The notes beneath the pieces were generated by a model. That model was not told the DNA's origin. It saw only the letters and a program-made list of their open reading frames with translations, and made no database searches. A program made the translations under genes and the position numbers. This document shows positions 7,601 to 16,779 of a stretch of 64,000 nt of DNA, piece after piece (within the stretch, counting starts at the first letter, position 1; every line of letters begins with the position of its first letter). This DNA comes from JBEBVQ01 sp037190845 (GTDB lineage Bacteria > Bacteroidota > Bacteroidia > Chitinophagales > Chitinophagaceae). The stretch is taken from contig JBBCJI010000021.1 in the NCBI GenBank assembly GCA_037190845.1, positions 1 through 64,000 of the forward strand, in the 5' to 3' direction.

Positions 7601-9040
7601 ATGACCTATGAGGATATATATCAACTCTTTAAGTCTAATACTGCAATCAGACTTGTAACCGCTGATACGGCACCACTGATACTTAGCTTCCTGTTTAAAA
7701 TGTTCAAAGCTCAGAACAGTGTAATGACCGATGCTGTACATGAACGTGAGTTGCATAATCATTTAGTAGATTTTTTGTATCAAGTCAATGAAACGGAGTT
7801 CCGTTATGTACGGCAGGCAAAGGACTACCTCACAGAATGGACGAATGCGGGTTTCCTGAGAAAATATCCTGGTAGTAACGATGAGTTTTTATTTGAATTA
7901 ACACCTGCTACAGAAACAGCATTCAAGTGGCTAGACAGCCTAAACAAACCAGAGTTTGTAGGCACAGAATCTCGGCTGAAAAACCTGTTTGAAAAGCTAA
8001 AAGAATTAGCTACTAAAACCAAGAAAGACTATACCTCAAGATATACAGAATTGGAAGCCAAGCGTAAGGCTGTAGAAAAAGAAATAGAAGATCTAAAACA
8101 AGGCAAATTTGAGGTGTTGGACGACCGACAGATCAAAGAGCAATACTTATTTATTGAAGAGACCGCTAAACATCTGTTAGCAGACTTTCGGCAGGTAGAA
8201 GACAATTTCAGAATACTGGATAGAGATTTCCGAAAAAAAATTATCACTACTACCCAGACAAAAGGTAAAGTCTTAGAAGATTTGTTCCGACAGCAGGATT
8301 TTTTAATGGAAACAGACCAGGGAAAGAGCTTTATGGCTTTCTGGGAGTTTTTATTATCCCAATCCAGACAAGATGAATTTGAAGATTTGATTGGAGATGT
8401 ATTGAATATTCCGGTTGTGCAACAAATGCAAAAGGAGCATTTCAGCATTGAAAACATCAGAAATAACCTGATTGACGCAGGAGATAAAACAAAGAAGACG
8501 ACCAACTCTTTACTGGAACAGCTACGGAAATACTTGGAACATCGTTCCTTTTTTGAAAATAAACGTATTCACGACAATATTACCGAAATACTAAAAATCA
8601 TAACTGAACACCCAGAAACAAACTACAACCTTTCCCCTTTGCTCGAATTGGATCAGGTAATTAAGATTGATTTGATTACAGGCCGATCTTTATTTAAATC
8701 GCCCCAGAAAGTAAAGTTTACACATCAGCATCCGGAAGAAGGAATAGCAACTGATAGTAATGATCTTTTATTTACTCAATTTGAAATCAGTATGCCGGAA
8801 TTGCAAAGTAGGATTAAAGCAGCATTAAAAAGCAAAAGCCAAATAACCTTACCAGATTTCCTGAAAGAATTTGAAATAGAAAAGGGTGTAGCAGAAGTTG
8901 TTGCATATGTGGAGATCGCCTCAAAGGAACGACATAAACACCTGATAGATGAAACAGTGTTTGACATCATTGACATTAAGAATACCCGAACCAATAAGCA
9001 CTTCAAAGTAAAAGTACCTCAAATAATTTTCTGCAGATGA
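7601..9040 (+). CDS. jetA: Wadjet system subunit JetA (DUF3375)
   Basis: 479-residue protein of the DUF3375 family, the kleisin-like subunit of type I Wadjet. It has an N-terminal helical domain, a long charged coiled coil (about 120-230), the family segment around KSFMAFWEFLLS (about 245), and a C-terminal winged-helix-like part. JetA, B and C form an SMC-type complex that extrudes DNA loops and detects small closed-circular plasmids; JetD then cleaves them. The ATG is at 7601, 75 nt after the preceding gene. A weak TATATTTA box at 7574-7581 might be part of an own promoter. The stop overlaps the jetB start (ATGA). The four jet genes are complete and in the canonical order. Confidence 0.93.
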   Translation: MTYEDIYQLFKSNTAIRLVTADTAPLILSFLFKMFKAQNSVMTDAVHERELHNHLVDFLYQVNETEFRYVRQAKDYLTEWTNAGFLRKYPGSNDEFLFELTPATETAFKWLDSLNKPEFVGTESRLKNLFEKLKELATKTKKDYTSRYTELEAKRKAVEKEIEDLKQGKFEVLDDRQIKEQYLFIEETAKHLLADFRQVEDNFRILDRDFRKKIITTTQTKGKVLEDLFRQQDFLMETDQGKSFMAFWEFLLSQSRQDEFEDLIGDVLNIPVVQQMQKEHFSIENIRNNLIDAGDKTKKTTNSLLEQLRKYLEHRSFFENKRIHDNITEILKIITEHPETNYNLSPLLELDQVIKIDLITGRSLFKSPQKVKFTHQHPEEGIATDSNDLLFTQFEISMPELQSRIKAALKSKSQITLPDFLKEFEIEKGVAEVVAYVEIASKERHKHLIDETVFDIIDIKNTRTNKHFKVKVPQIIFCR

Positions 9041-9606
9041 ATAAGCCTTATTCTAACATTCTGGTTCACCTGCTCAAGGGCATTGTCTATAGTGACGACA
9101 AGTATTGGAACGAGCTGTTACAGTATGAAACTGATGTGAAGCGATATTTTGCAGATATTTACTTAGATGTTGTTACAGATAAGTCTGAAGGATATGCCTA
9201 CTTGAAACAGAAAGTGTATGAAGATGAAGAGAATGACATTCCTAAACTCATCGAAAAAAGGCCGCTCAATTTCTATGTTTCGCTCATTTGCCTTCTATTA
9301 AGGAAACACCTGATTGAGAATGATAGAGAAGGAGCATCTTCCAAAGCTTATTTGAAGAGGGAAGAACTCTTAAATATGATGCAGCCCTTTTGTAAGGAAA
9401 CCACGAATGAAGCTAATCAGATCAAGCAGATTGATAGTGCCATAAAAAAGGTAATAGATGAAGGTTTTTTACGCAAAATGAAAACCGAAGAAGAACAATA
9501 TGAGATTAACCGGATTATTAAAGCCTTTGTGAATGCAGATGTAGTAAAAGAATCATTAGAGAAATTGAAAAACTACACAAATCCACGGAAGAATGAACAG
9601 CGTTGA
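9037..9606 (+). CDS. jetB: Wadjet system subunit JetB (DUF4194)
   Basis: 189-residue DUF4194 protein, the KITE/MukE-like winged-helix subunit of Wadjet. The sequence begins with a short hydrophobic helix, then EYWNELL-type helices, a PLNFYVSLICLLLRKHL helix, and an LKREELLNMM winged-helix region (about 105-160), as expected for the family. It would bridge the JetA kleisin and the JetC SMC ATPase. It overlaps jetA by 4 nt and jetC by 14 nt, implying coupled translation in one operon. Confidence 0.92.
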   Translation: MNKPYSNILVHLLKGIVYSDDKYWNELLQYETDVKRYFADIYLDVVTDKSEGYAYLKQKVYEDEENDIPKLIEKRPLNFYVSLICLLLRKHLIENDREGASSKAYLKREELLNMMQPFCKETTNEANQIKQIDSAIKKVIDEGFLRKMKTEEEQYEINRIIKAFVNADVVKESLEKLKNYTNPRKNEQR

Positions 9607-12600
9607 AACCAACAATATCAATTCTCTGATTGGCTTCCGTTTACAATATATGGAGCTACTGAATTGGGGCACCTTTCATAATAAAATATGGAGAATAGAG
9701 CCAGCTGGGAATAACTCTTTGCTGACAGGCTCTATAGGTTCTGGAAAATCAACCATTGTAGATGCATTAACCTCTCTTATTGTACCACATCATAAGATCA
9801 CATTTAATAAAGCTGCAGGAGCAGAAAATAAAGAGCGTACCCTGTTAACTTATATTAAAGGCGAATATAAGAATACCAAAAATGAGAATGATCTTGGGAA
9901 AGGAAAAGCTGTTTCCCTACGTTATCAAAACGCCAATGATGCTACCTATACTGTAATCCTAGCTAATTTCAGAAATACTGGCTATAATACACATATTACG
10001 CTAGCACAGGTTTTCTGGATTGAACAGGATAAACATCAAAAATTATTAATTATCAGTAGTAATCCCCTTACTATTAATGAGCATTTTACCGACTTTGAAG
10101 ATGTACGCGAACTGAAGAAGAAACTAAAGACATTTCCAAATATAGAATATAGCGGCGATAACTTTACTGAATATAGCCAAACATTCCGGCACCTGTTCGG
10201 TATGAATTCTGAAAAAGCTATAGACCTGTTTTACCAGACAGTCTCAATGAAGTCTGTTAGTAGCCTGACATCATTCGTAAGAGAGCAAATGCTGGAACAA
10301 ACGGATATTAAGAATCATCTGGAAGAGCTCAAAAAACGATTCGACGATCTGAACAAAGCCTATGCATCGGTACAGGAAGCACGTAAGCAAAGAGATATTC
10401 TGAAACCTTTGGTAGAATTAAGTGTTCTCTACAGTAATTGTGAAAAGCGCATACAACAGATTGATGAAATACTGCACGCCATGCCGGCTTATTTCGCATC
10501 CAAAAAAATCGGACTACTTGAAGCAGAACTGCAGGAATGTGAGAGAAAACTCAAGTTGGCACAAGAGCAGCTCTCACGCATAGGGGAAGAGTTACAGTTA
10601 AAGCGCAAAGCAGAGCACCAGATCAATCAAGACATTGACAATAATGGAGGCTCACGACTGAAAGAAATTGCGACTCTGATAGAACAAAGAGAAAAGGCAA
10701 AAAATGAAAAACAGCATCGTCATGGGAATTACACACAGCTTACAACCCTTTGCGGATTACCAACACCTAATATAGACAAGACTTTCTATAGCAATGTAAA
10801 AGCAGCCGAACTAAAACTAGCAGAACTGGATAAGTTGCAAGAAAGCAAACAGATAGAGCTCGCAGGAAAAGTGGCGGATTTGCGCACGTTGGATGATGAA
10901 ATAAAAGATGAGGAAGCAGAATTAACGTCCCTCAAGGAAAGGCTGAATCAGATCCCCTCCGAATTTTTACAAGTACGTCGAATATTGTCAGAAGATTTGG
11001 AGATTGACGAGGAAGAAATTCCTTTTGCCGGAGAGCTAATGAAAGTCAGGAACTCAGAAAGTGCATGGGAAGGCGCATTGGAGAAGCTGCTTCGGGGTTT
11101 CGGTATAAGTATGCTGGTACCGGAGAAACATTACCGTCAGGTAAGCCAATATGTAAACGTCCGAACATTGAGAGATCGAAACAATAAAGGGGTTAAGCTA
11201 GATTATTTTCCAGTACCACAAAACTTCGTCTATAATAACAATACGGATATTGACCCGGATTCTGTAGTTAACAAGATAGAAATAAAACCGTTTACACCAT
11301 TTGAAGATTGGCTGCAAAATGAACTTGAGCGGCATTTCAATTTACGTTGCGTTTCCTTAGAGGAGTTCCAACAGCAACGCAAAGATGTGATTACCGTACA
11401 GGGACAATATAAACGAGGAAAAAAACACACAAAAGATGATCGTCGAGACTTATGGAATCGAAGAAATTTTGTTTTAGGATGGACTAATACAGAAAAGATA
11501 AAAGCCATTGAACAACATCTCATTTCATTATATGGAAAACAAAAAACAATAAGCGTTGAGGTAAATGAGTTAAAAATTGAGATTAAAAATAATAATACGC
11601 TGCAAGGAAAAATTAACCAGCTGATTGCTTTTCAGGAATGGAATGAATTGAACTGGCAAGACGAAGTAAAAGAAATTGCAAAACTGGAAGAGGAAAAGAA
11701 ACAGCTTGAAAATAGTAATAACAAACTACAGGTATTGCAACAACAACTCGGAAATGTGACAGAAGAAATTCGGTCTCTTAATAGTCTGCATACAGATAAA
11801 CTAAAAGAAATCGGGGTTATTGAACAAAAAATAAAAGAGCATAAAGAGGATATTGAAAGGTGTGGAACGGTAAAAAACACTATTATGCAAAAGGAGGCCG
11901 ATACTTATTATCCGTTGATCGACGAAGCTCTTAAAGAGGAAAGCATCACATTCAGAAACATAGAAAACATTCAAAAAGAGCTGAACAACAAGTTTACCGG
12001 AAAAAATGGACAAAAGGACAAATTGAACGAACAACTCAGGATTACAGGTAACCAGATTACCAAAATCATGCAGGAGTTTAAGAAAGAATTCCCATCAGAA
12101 GCCATGGAATTAAGTATTGAGATGGAGGCAAGAGTGGAATATTTGAAAATATTTGAGCGGATTGTTCATGATGGATTGCCAGCACATGAAGGCCGGTTTA
12201 AGGAGATGCTGAATAAAAATACAATTGATGACATCCGCGTTTTTGATGCTAAACTTGATAGTCATTTTAAGCAAATCAGGAAAAAAATCGAAGAGATCAA
12301 CAAACATCTCAAGGAAATAGAATTCAATAGAGGCACTTACATTAAGCTGGTAGATGAAAGGAATCCTGACAAATCCATAATGGATTTCAAGAATGATCTT
12401 AAAGCATGCTATGCCGGTATTCTCGATGCTTCAGATGCATATACCGAAGACCGATTTGCACAAGTAAAACAGTTTTTGGATCGCTTTATGAGTAATAAAG
12501 CGGAAGATATAGACTGGACAAAAAAGGTAACAGATGTACGCAACTGGTTTATCTTCAATGCAAGCGAAAATTACATAGAGACCGGTCTTGATAAAGAGTT

Positions 12601-12991
12601 TTATGCAGACACATCGGGGAAATCAGGTGGACAGAAAGAGAAGCTGGCATATACGATATTAGCCTCAGCACTTGCCTATCAGTTTGGCTTATCTTATGGC
12701 GAACCTAAAAGTAAATCCTTCCGATTTGTCGTAATAGATGAAGCCTTTGGCAGAGGAGATGATGAAAGTACTCAGTTTGGGTTAGGATTATTTAAGAAAC
12801 TGAACCTTCAGTTGTTAATTGTAACTCCCTTACAGAAGATCCATGTTATAGAAAACTACATCAGTGCTGTCCATTATGTATCTAACGTAGAAGGTAATAA
12901 CTCACAATTACAAAACCTTAGCGTTGAAGAGTACAAGATGGAAAAACATTTGTACCAGACAGGCACCAATAACATACAGGTTACAGGATGA
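9593..12991 (+). CDS. jetC: Wadjet system SMC-like ATPase JetC
   Basis: 1132-residue SMC/MukB-like ATPase. The N-terminal head has Walker A GSIGSGKST (46-54). Two long coiled-coil arms (about 250-460 and 640-960) flank a hinge region at roughly 460-620. The C-terminal head has the ABC signature SGGQ (1011-1014) and Walker B VIDEAFGRGDD with Asp1049 and Glu1050. All catalytic residues are present. In type I Wadjet it provides the ATP-driven motor for loop extrusion that measures DNA size. The start at 9593 overlaps jetB by 14 nt and the stop overlaps jetD by 4 nt. Base composition is AT-rich, like the rest of the island. Confidence 0.95.
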   Translation: MNSVETNNINSLIGFRLQYMELLNWGTFHNKIWRIEPAGNNSLLTGSIGSGKSTIVDALTSLIVPHHKITFNKAAGAENKERTLLTYIKGEYKNTKNENDLGKGKAVSLRYQNANDATYTVILANFRNTGYNTHITLAQVFWIEQDKHQKLLIISSNPLTINEHFTDFEDVRELKKKLKTFPNIEYSGDNFTEYSQTFRHLFGMNSEKAIDLFYQTVSMKSVSSLTSFVREQMLEQTDIKNHLEELKKRFDDLNKAYASVQEARKQRDILKPLVELSVLYSNCEKRIQQIDEILHAMPAYFASKKIGLLEAELQECERKLKLAQEQLSRIGEELQLKRKAEHQINQDIDNNGGSRLKEIATLIEQREKAKNEKQHRHGNYTQLTTLCGLPTPNIDKTFYSNVKAAELKLAELDKLQESKQIELAGKVADLRTLDDEIKDEEAELTSLKERLNQIPSEFLQVRRILSEDLEIDEEEIPFAGELMKVRNSESAWEGALEKLLRGFGISMLVPEKHYRQVSQYVNVRTLRDRNNKGVKLDYFPVPQNFVYNNNTDIDPDSVVNKIEIKPFTPFEDWLQNELERHFNLRCVSLEEFQQQRKDVITVQGQYKRGKKHTKDDRRDLWNRRNFVLGWTNTEKIKAIEQHLISLYGKQKTISVEVNELKIEIKNNNTLQGKINQLIAFQEWNELNWQDEVKEIAKLEEEKKQLENSNNKLQVLQQQLGNVTEEIRSLNSLHTDKLKEIGVIEQKIKEHKEDIERCGTVKNTIMQKEADTYYPLIDEALKEESITFRNIENIQKELNNKFTGKNGQKDKLNEQLRITGNQITKIMQEFKKEFPSEAMELSIEMEARVEYLKIFERIVHDGLPAHEGRFKEMLNKNTIDDIRVFDAKLDSHFKQIRKKIEEINKHLKEIEFNRGTYIKLVDERNPDKSIMDFKNDLKACYAGILDASDAYTEDRFAQVKQFLDRFMSNKAEDIDWTKKVTDVRNWFIFNASENYIETGLDKEFYADTSGKSGGQKEKLAYTILASALAYQFGLSYGEPKSKSFRFVVIDEAFGRGDDESTQFGLGLFKKLNLQLLIVTPLQKIHVIENYISAVHYVSNVEGNNSQLQNLSVEEYKMEKHLYQTGTNNIQVTG

Positions 12992-14145
12992 TTACCCCTA
13001 AAGAAATACAGAACACCTGTCTTGGGTGGTGGAAGAACGTTTTACTTGCAAGCCTGGATGCTACCATATACTTTCCAAAAGTAATTACACGAATTGGGAA
13101 AATCAGCTCCAAAGATATTCTCTACAAACTTCCGGTCTATCAACAATCCATATCCGTATTAATAAATGAGTCGAAAGAGAAAAGAAAATCGGGATATAGA
13201 GTGATTTTCATAGCGAAACAATTTGATAAGATTGGCCAGCAAATGATACCAAATGAGGTGATGGTAGACACTTTGGAGGATTATCTGTCCATAACCGGAA
13301 AGAAAAAAGATTACGAGCTATTTCTAAAAAATTGGGGACTGATACGAAAAGAACTCCCTACTCTTGAAAATTGGATCAGAGATAACCTGGGAAGATTGAT
13401 TGATCATAATACTTGGGAAGATACACTTAAAGTATGCAAGTATTTTTTATCTAATCCCAAGCCTGAAATGTATATCCGTCAATTGCCTGTAAATGTACAC
13501 ACTAAATACATTTCAGAGAACAAGGGTATCATCCAATCATTATTAGATTACCTGATTCCAGAGCATGTGAATAAACAGGAAAAAGATTTTGAGCGGCGAT
13601 TTAATTTATTGTCTAAAGAACAGATTATCCGCATCCGCTTCCTGGATACAGGCCATAGCCCGTTAAAGAACATCACTGATATATCTTTTACGCTAAAAGA
13701 ATTCAGGGACTTTTCTTTTGACGAAGTAAAAAACATTTTCGTTACAGAAAATATCATGAACTTCCTTACTCTGCCAAACTTAAAAAATACCATAGCTCTA
13801 TGGAGTGGCGGCGGTTTTAGTATAAGCTATCTGAAAGATATAGTATGGTTGCAACAAAAACAATTTTACTATTGGGGGGATCTGGATGCTCAGGGCTTCC
13901 AGATACTAAATCAGTTTAGAACTTATTTTCCTAATACAATTGCGGTCATGATGGATGAAGAAACCTTAGGATCATTTACCACAGGGATAGGACAAAGAGC
14001 AGCGAATCAGGTTTTATCCAAGCTTTCAGAAGAAGAACTAAGATTATATCATTATTTACGCGAACATAATATTAGATTAGAGCAGGAAAAAATAACCCAA
14101 GTTTATGCAGAAGAAAAAATACAAAGATTGTTAGCCTGTACATAG
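12988..14145 (+). CDS. jetD: Wadjet system nuclease JetD (DUF3322/DUF2220)
   Basis: 385-residue protein with an N-terminal DUF3322 region and a C-terminal DUF2220 TOPRIM-like region, distantly related to topoisomerase VI/Spo11 subunit A. The metal-binding DxD is visible as Asp298-Leu-Asp300 in YYWGDLDAQG, and an upstream conserved acidic segment VTENIMNFL lies at about 252-260. JetD is the nuclease that cuts plasmid DNA once JetABC has bent it. It is the last gene of the operon; no clear terminator follows. The length is within the usual range and no truncation is seen. Confidence 0.93.
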   Translation: MITPKEIQNTCLGWWKNVLLASLDATIYFPKVITRIGKISSKDILYKLPVYQQSISVLINESKEKRKSGYRVIFIAKQFDKIGQQMIPNEVMVDTLEDYLSITGKKKDYELFLKNWGLIRKELPTLENWIRDNLGRLIDHNTWEDTLKVCKYFLSNPKPEMYIRQLPVNVHTKYISENKGIIQSLLDYLIPEHVNKQEKDFERRFNLLSKEQIIRIRFLDTGHSPLKNITDISFTLKEFRDFSFDEVKNIFVTENIMNFLTLPNLKNTIALWSGGGFSISYLKDIVWLQQKQFYYWGDLDAQGFQILNQFRTYFPNTIAVMMDEETLGSFTTGIGQRAANQVLSKLSEEELRLYHYLREHNIRLEQEKITQVYAEEKIQRLLACT

Positions 14146-14336
14146 TTTACGTTGATGCCGGCTCAGAGAAGATGACCGCCTATACCTTTCTGCAAGGCGA
14201 TGGATATGTCCGTAAATAAAAGAGTTCTTATAAGCCTCGTGCCAGTACTGGCAACCCCCGCAAGCTGCGAGTTATAGGCCCATAAAAACTCATCCGAAGG
14301 TAATGATTTTTGGAAGGTTGTAACGCACAAGCACGA
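14146..14336. other. Island edge, no gene seen
   Basis: No ORF of note between convergent jetD and the Fic gene. The 12-bp palindrome GCCAGTACTGGC lies at 14240-14251. The G+C content rises again here, marking the right edge of the AT-rich island. No att-like direct repeat was found by eye. Confidence 0.35.
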
Positions 14337-15440
14337 TCAGATATTCAAAAAATACCGCGTACCGCGCCCGCTGCCGGAAACGATCAGCACACCCCATTCC
14401 GCAAGCTGCTGCAAATCCCGCGTTGCCGTAGCCTTTGACGTGCGGGTCAGGGAAATATATTTCTGCGCGCTCATGCCGCCCTCAAAACCTGCTGCGCCCG
14501 CATCCAGCATACGGCGGATGACTTTCAGCCGGCGCTCATTAAGCCTGTCTTTATAGCGGTCGAGAAACTGCGTTTTTTTCAGGATAAAATCAATCAGCTG
14601 CACCGCCTCCTGTTGCGCGGCCAGCACGATCTGCGTGAAATATTTCACCCACCCGGTAATCTCATTGCTGCGCTGGGCTTCTTTCAGGGCGCTATAGTAG
14701 GCTTTCTTGTCGGCCTCGATCGTCCGTGACAGGCTAAGCATGACAGGGCGGCCCATGGTCTGCGACAGGGCTTTCTCGGCAATCGCCCGGCCTACCCTGC
14801 CGTTGCCGTCCTCAAAGGGATGGATCGTTTCAAAATACAGATGCGCCACCGCCGACCGGACAGGCGCTTTCCTGATCTCTTTTGCACCCGAGGGCGCGGT
14901 ATCGTTGAACCATTGGACAAACCGCGCCATTTCTTCCGGCACGCGCGCGGAAGGCGGGGCTTCAAAATGCACGGTTTCCCGGCCATACGCCCCGGAAACA
15001 ACCTGCATCGGGGCTTCCTGGCTGCGCCATGCGCCGACAGCAATATGGCGGTCATGCCGCAGGAGCATTTCATGCCAGCTAAACAGCTTTTCCGTAGTAA
15101 GCGACCCGGCAAAGCTGTTACGCACATCCACCATCAGCTCCGCCGCACCCTGTGCCTTCTTATCCCTGATCACCTCCGGCCTTGTATTCAAGCCCAGATG
15201 ATTACGGATAGAGGACATCACATCTTCACGGCTTAGATATGCTCCTTCAATTTCTGAGGTCTTCAATGCTTCGGCGACCATTGTACTGATAATCGCCTCG
15301 ATCTGCGTTTCTTCCGGCATGGTCTTCAGCATACCTGAAATCCGGCCGGTCTGTTCCGCAAAAGCAAACAGATCATCTTCTATTGCCGCAAGGTCATACC
15401 TGAAATCCGGCCAGTCCGGGAGTTGCCAATTATATGCCAT
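14337..15440 (-). CDS. Fic family protein (DUF4172, Fic, winged helix)
   Basis: 367 residues. The N-terminal DUF4172 region (WQLPDWPDF at 5-13) is followed by the inhibitory alpha-helix motif [S/T]xxxE[G/N] as T61-E65-G66, the Fic core HPFEDGNGRVGR (207-218, matching HxFx[D/E]GNGRxxR), and a C-terminal winged helix (about 310-367). Fic domains usually transfer AMP from ATP to Ser/Thr/Tyr of target proteins; the N-terminal glutamate finger (class II) keeps them inactive. The intact motif suggests an active, self-inhibited AMPylator. The ATG at 15440 was chosen because the residues before WQLPDW in the longer frame are not family-like and the -7 box lies there. Three copies of an octamer over its promoter suggest autorepression through the winged helix. 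Confidence 0.92.
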   Translation of the reverse strand: MAYNWQLPDWPDFRYDLAAIEDDLFAFAEQTGRISGMLKTMPEETQIEAIISTMVAEALKTSEIEGAYLSREDVMSSIRNHLGLNTRPEVIRDKKAQGAAELMVDVRNSFAGSLTTEKLFSWHEMLLRHDRHIAVGAWRSQEAPMQVVSGAYGRETVHFEAPPSARVPEEMARFVQWFNDTAPSGAKEIRKAPVRSAVAHLYFETIHPFEDGNGRVGRAIAEKALSQTMGRPVMLSLSRTIEADKKAYYSALKEAQRSNEITGWVKYFTQIVLAAQQEAVQLIDFILKKTQFLDRYKDRLNERRLKVIRRMLDAGAAGFEGGMSAQKYISLTRTSKATATRDLQQLAEWGVLIVSGSGRGTRYFLNI

Positions 15441-15491
15441 GAGCCGATTATAAGCTGTTTTCGGCTCAAATATAAGCAAAAAATGAGCCGA
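15440..15491 (-). promoter_or_regulatory. Fic gene promoter with three operator-like octamers
   Basis: TGAGCCGA occurs at 15440-15447 (over the start codon) and 15484-15491, and inverted (TCGGCTCA) at 15461-15468. The -7 box TATATTTG on the minus strand lies at 15467-15474, so one copy overlaps it and another lies between -7 and -33. No good -33 box is seen. The layout fits repression by a dimeric DNA-binding protein, plausibly the Fic protein's own winged helix. Confidence 0.55.
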
Positions 15492-15551
15492 TTAAGGAAG
15501 TTTTTTGGCTCCCATAAGAAAACCAATATGTTGTTACAACTTCAATAGATT

Positions 15552-15659
15552 ATGGAAAAATTCAATTTGGCTAGCCATAAGTCATATGCCTATTTTTTAG
15601 ACTATCCAGATTTTAGCTACGCAGACATCGCTAAAGAATACCCCTCCAAGCTACCATAA
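15552..15659 (+). CDS. Possible 35-residue peptide
   Basis: Short open frame from the ATG at 15552 to the TAA at 15657, divergent from the Fic gene and overlapping the 3' end of the hydrolase gene by 9 nt. Composition is Tyr/Ala/Asp-rich and looks protein-like (NLASHKSYAYFLDYPDF), but there is no recognisable family and no clear ribosome binding site. It may be a gene remnant. Confidence 0.2.
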   Translation: MEKFNLASHKSYAYFLDYPDFSYADIAKEYPSKLP

Positions 15660-16574
15660 AAACCCGCGCACCGCCTCATAAAACGCAGCGGGCTGCTCTA
15701 TCCACGGGAAATGGCCGCATCGCTCGATCACGACCAGCCGGCTTCCTTTTATGGCATTGTGAATGTCGCGGGCCGTTTCCAGGTCGATCGGGTCTTGCCG
15801 GCCCTGGATGATTAGGGTCTTTATATTCAACTGCTCCAGCCTGCTTTTCAGATCCCAGTTGTTTTTGCCCAGTGAGCCGATGACCAGGTTGCCGATCATG
15901 GGCTCCATATCGCCGGGCGCCAGGGCTATCTCCTTCGCTTTGCTCTTGTCATAAAAATACCCTTTCAGGATGATGTTGAAATATTCCGTGATCACATCAT
16001 TCGCTTCCTGCCGCATGTCTGCTGCGGGCGGGTGCTGTCCGGCCAGCGCCCCGTATCTTTCCAGCAGCCGGACGGACTGCTGATCGTCGGCAGAAAGCGC
16101 TGCGCGGATGTTGTCGGCGAAATAGCCTGCGAACTTCAGATTATAGCCTCCGGAGCCGACCAGGATGCTCTTGCTTACGTCGTCCGGGTACAGCGTGGCA
16201 TAATGCATGGCCAGCATGCCGCCCCAGGAGTGCCCCAGCAGGGTGATCTGCTTATGCCCGGCCTTGCTGCGGACGGCGCGGATGTCCTGACAGTATTTGT
16301 CTATCTGTAAGTTTTCCTCATCAAGCGGTGCGACAGTCTTACCGGTACCCCGCTGATGCACCAGGACCACCTGGCAGCTACGCGACAGCTCCTCCGCCAT
16401 GGCATGCATGCTGTACGGGGTGATGCCCGGTCCTCCGGACAGGATGTATACCGGCTCGCCTTTGCCATACACGTCATAGTATACGGTGACGTTGCCCGAC
16501 CGGACAGAATCGGTCTTTTGCCCGGCTGCCGGAACGTTCGCCAGCAGCAGCAGAATGATGATCAGGTGCTTCAT
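15651..16574 (-). CDS. Secreted alpha/beta hydrolase, proline iminopeptidase-like
   Basis: 307 residues with a signal peptide (1-19, ending AAGQ). The oxyanion-hole motif GGPG is at 47-50 and the nucleophile elbow GHSWGG has Ser116. The acid is probably the Asp in GRQDPID and the base the His in ERCGHFPW near the C-terminus. The GGPG plus GHSWGG combination is typical of the S33 (proline iminopeptidase/tricorn-interacting) branch of alpha/beta hydrolases. It is exported to the periplasm or surface. Substrate unknown; an aminopeptidase or esterase role is the family expectation. Confidence 0.88.
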   Translation of the reverse strand: MKHLIIILLLLANVPAAGQKTDSVRSGNVTVYYDVYGKGEPVYILSGGPGITPYSMHAMAEELSRSCQVVLVHQRGTGKTVAPLDEENLQIDKYCQDIRAVRSKAGHKQITLLGHSWGGMLAMHYATLYPDDVSKSILVGSGGYNLKFAGYFADNIRAALSADDQQSVRLLERYGALAGQHPPAADMRQEANDVITEYFNIILKGYFYDKSKAKEIALAPGDMEPMIGNLVIGSLGKNNWDLKSRLEQLNIKTLIIQGRQDPIDLETARDIHNAIKGSRLVVIERCGHFPWIEQPAAFYEAVRGFLW

Positions 16575-16779
16575 GGGGTGTGTTGTGTTTTGGCAAATGG
16601 CGGCATTGTACTGTGCGCCCGGAGGCTAAGATAATAACCTTTCACCCTTGCCGCAAGCACCCCGTCCGTTTTAACTTTGTCCAACTGCTAAGCTGATCGC
16701 AAACAAACATGAGCAGCATCAGCAACATCATCGCCGGTTTCCCGCCAGGATATGGATGATGATACCGGCAGGTGATATT

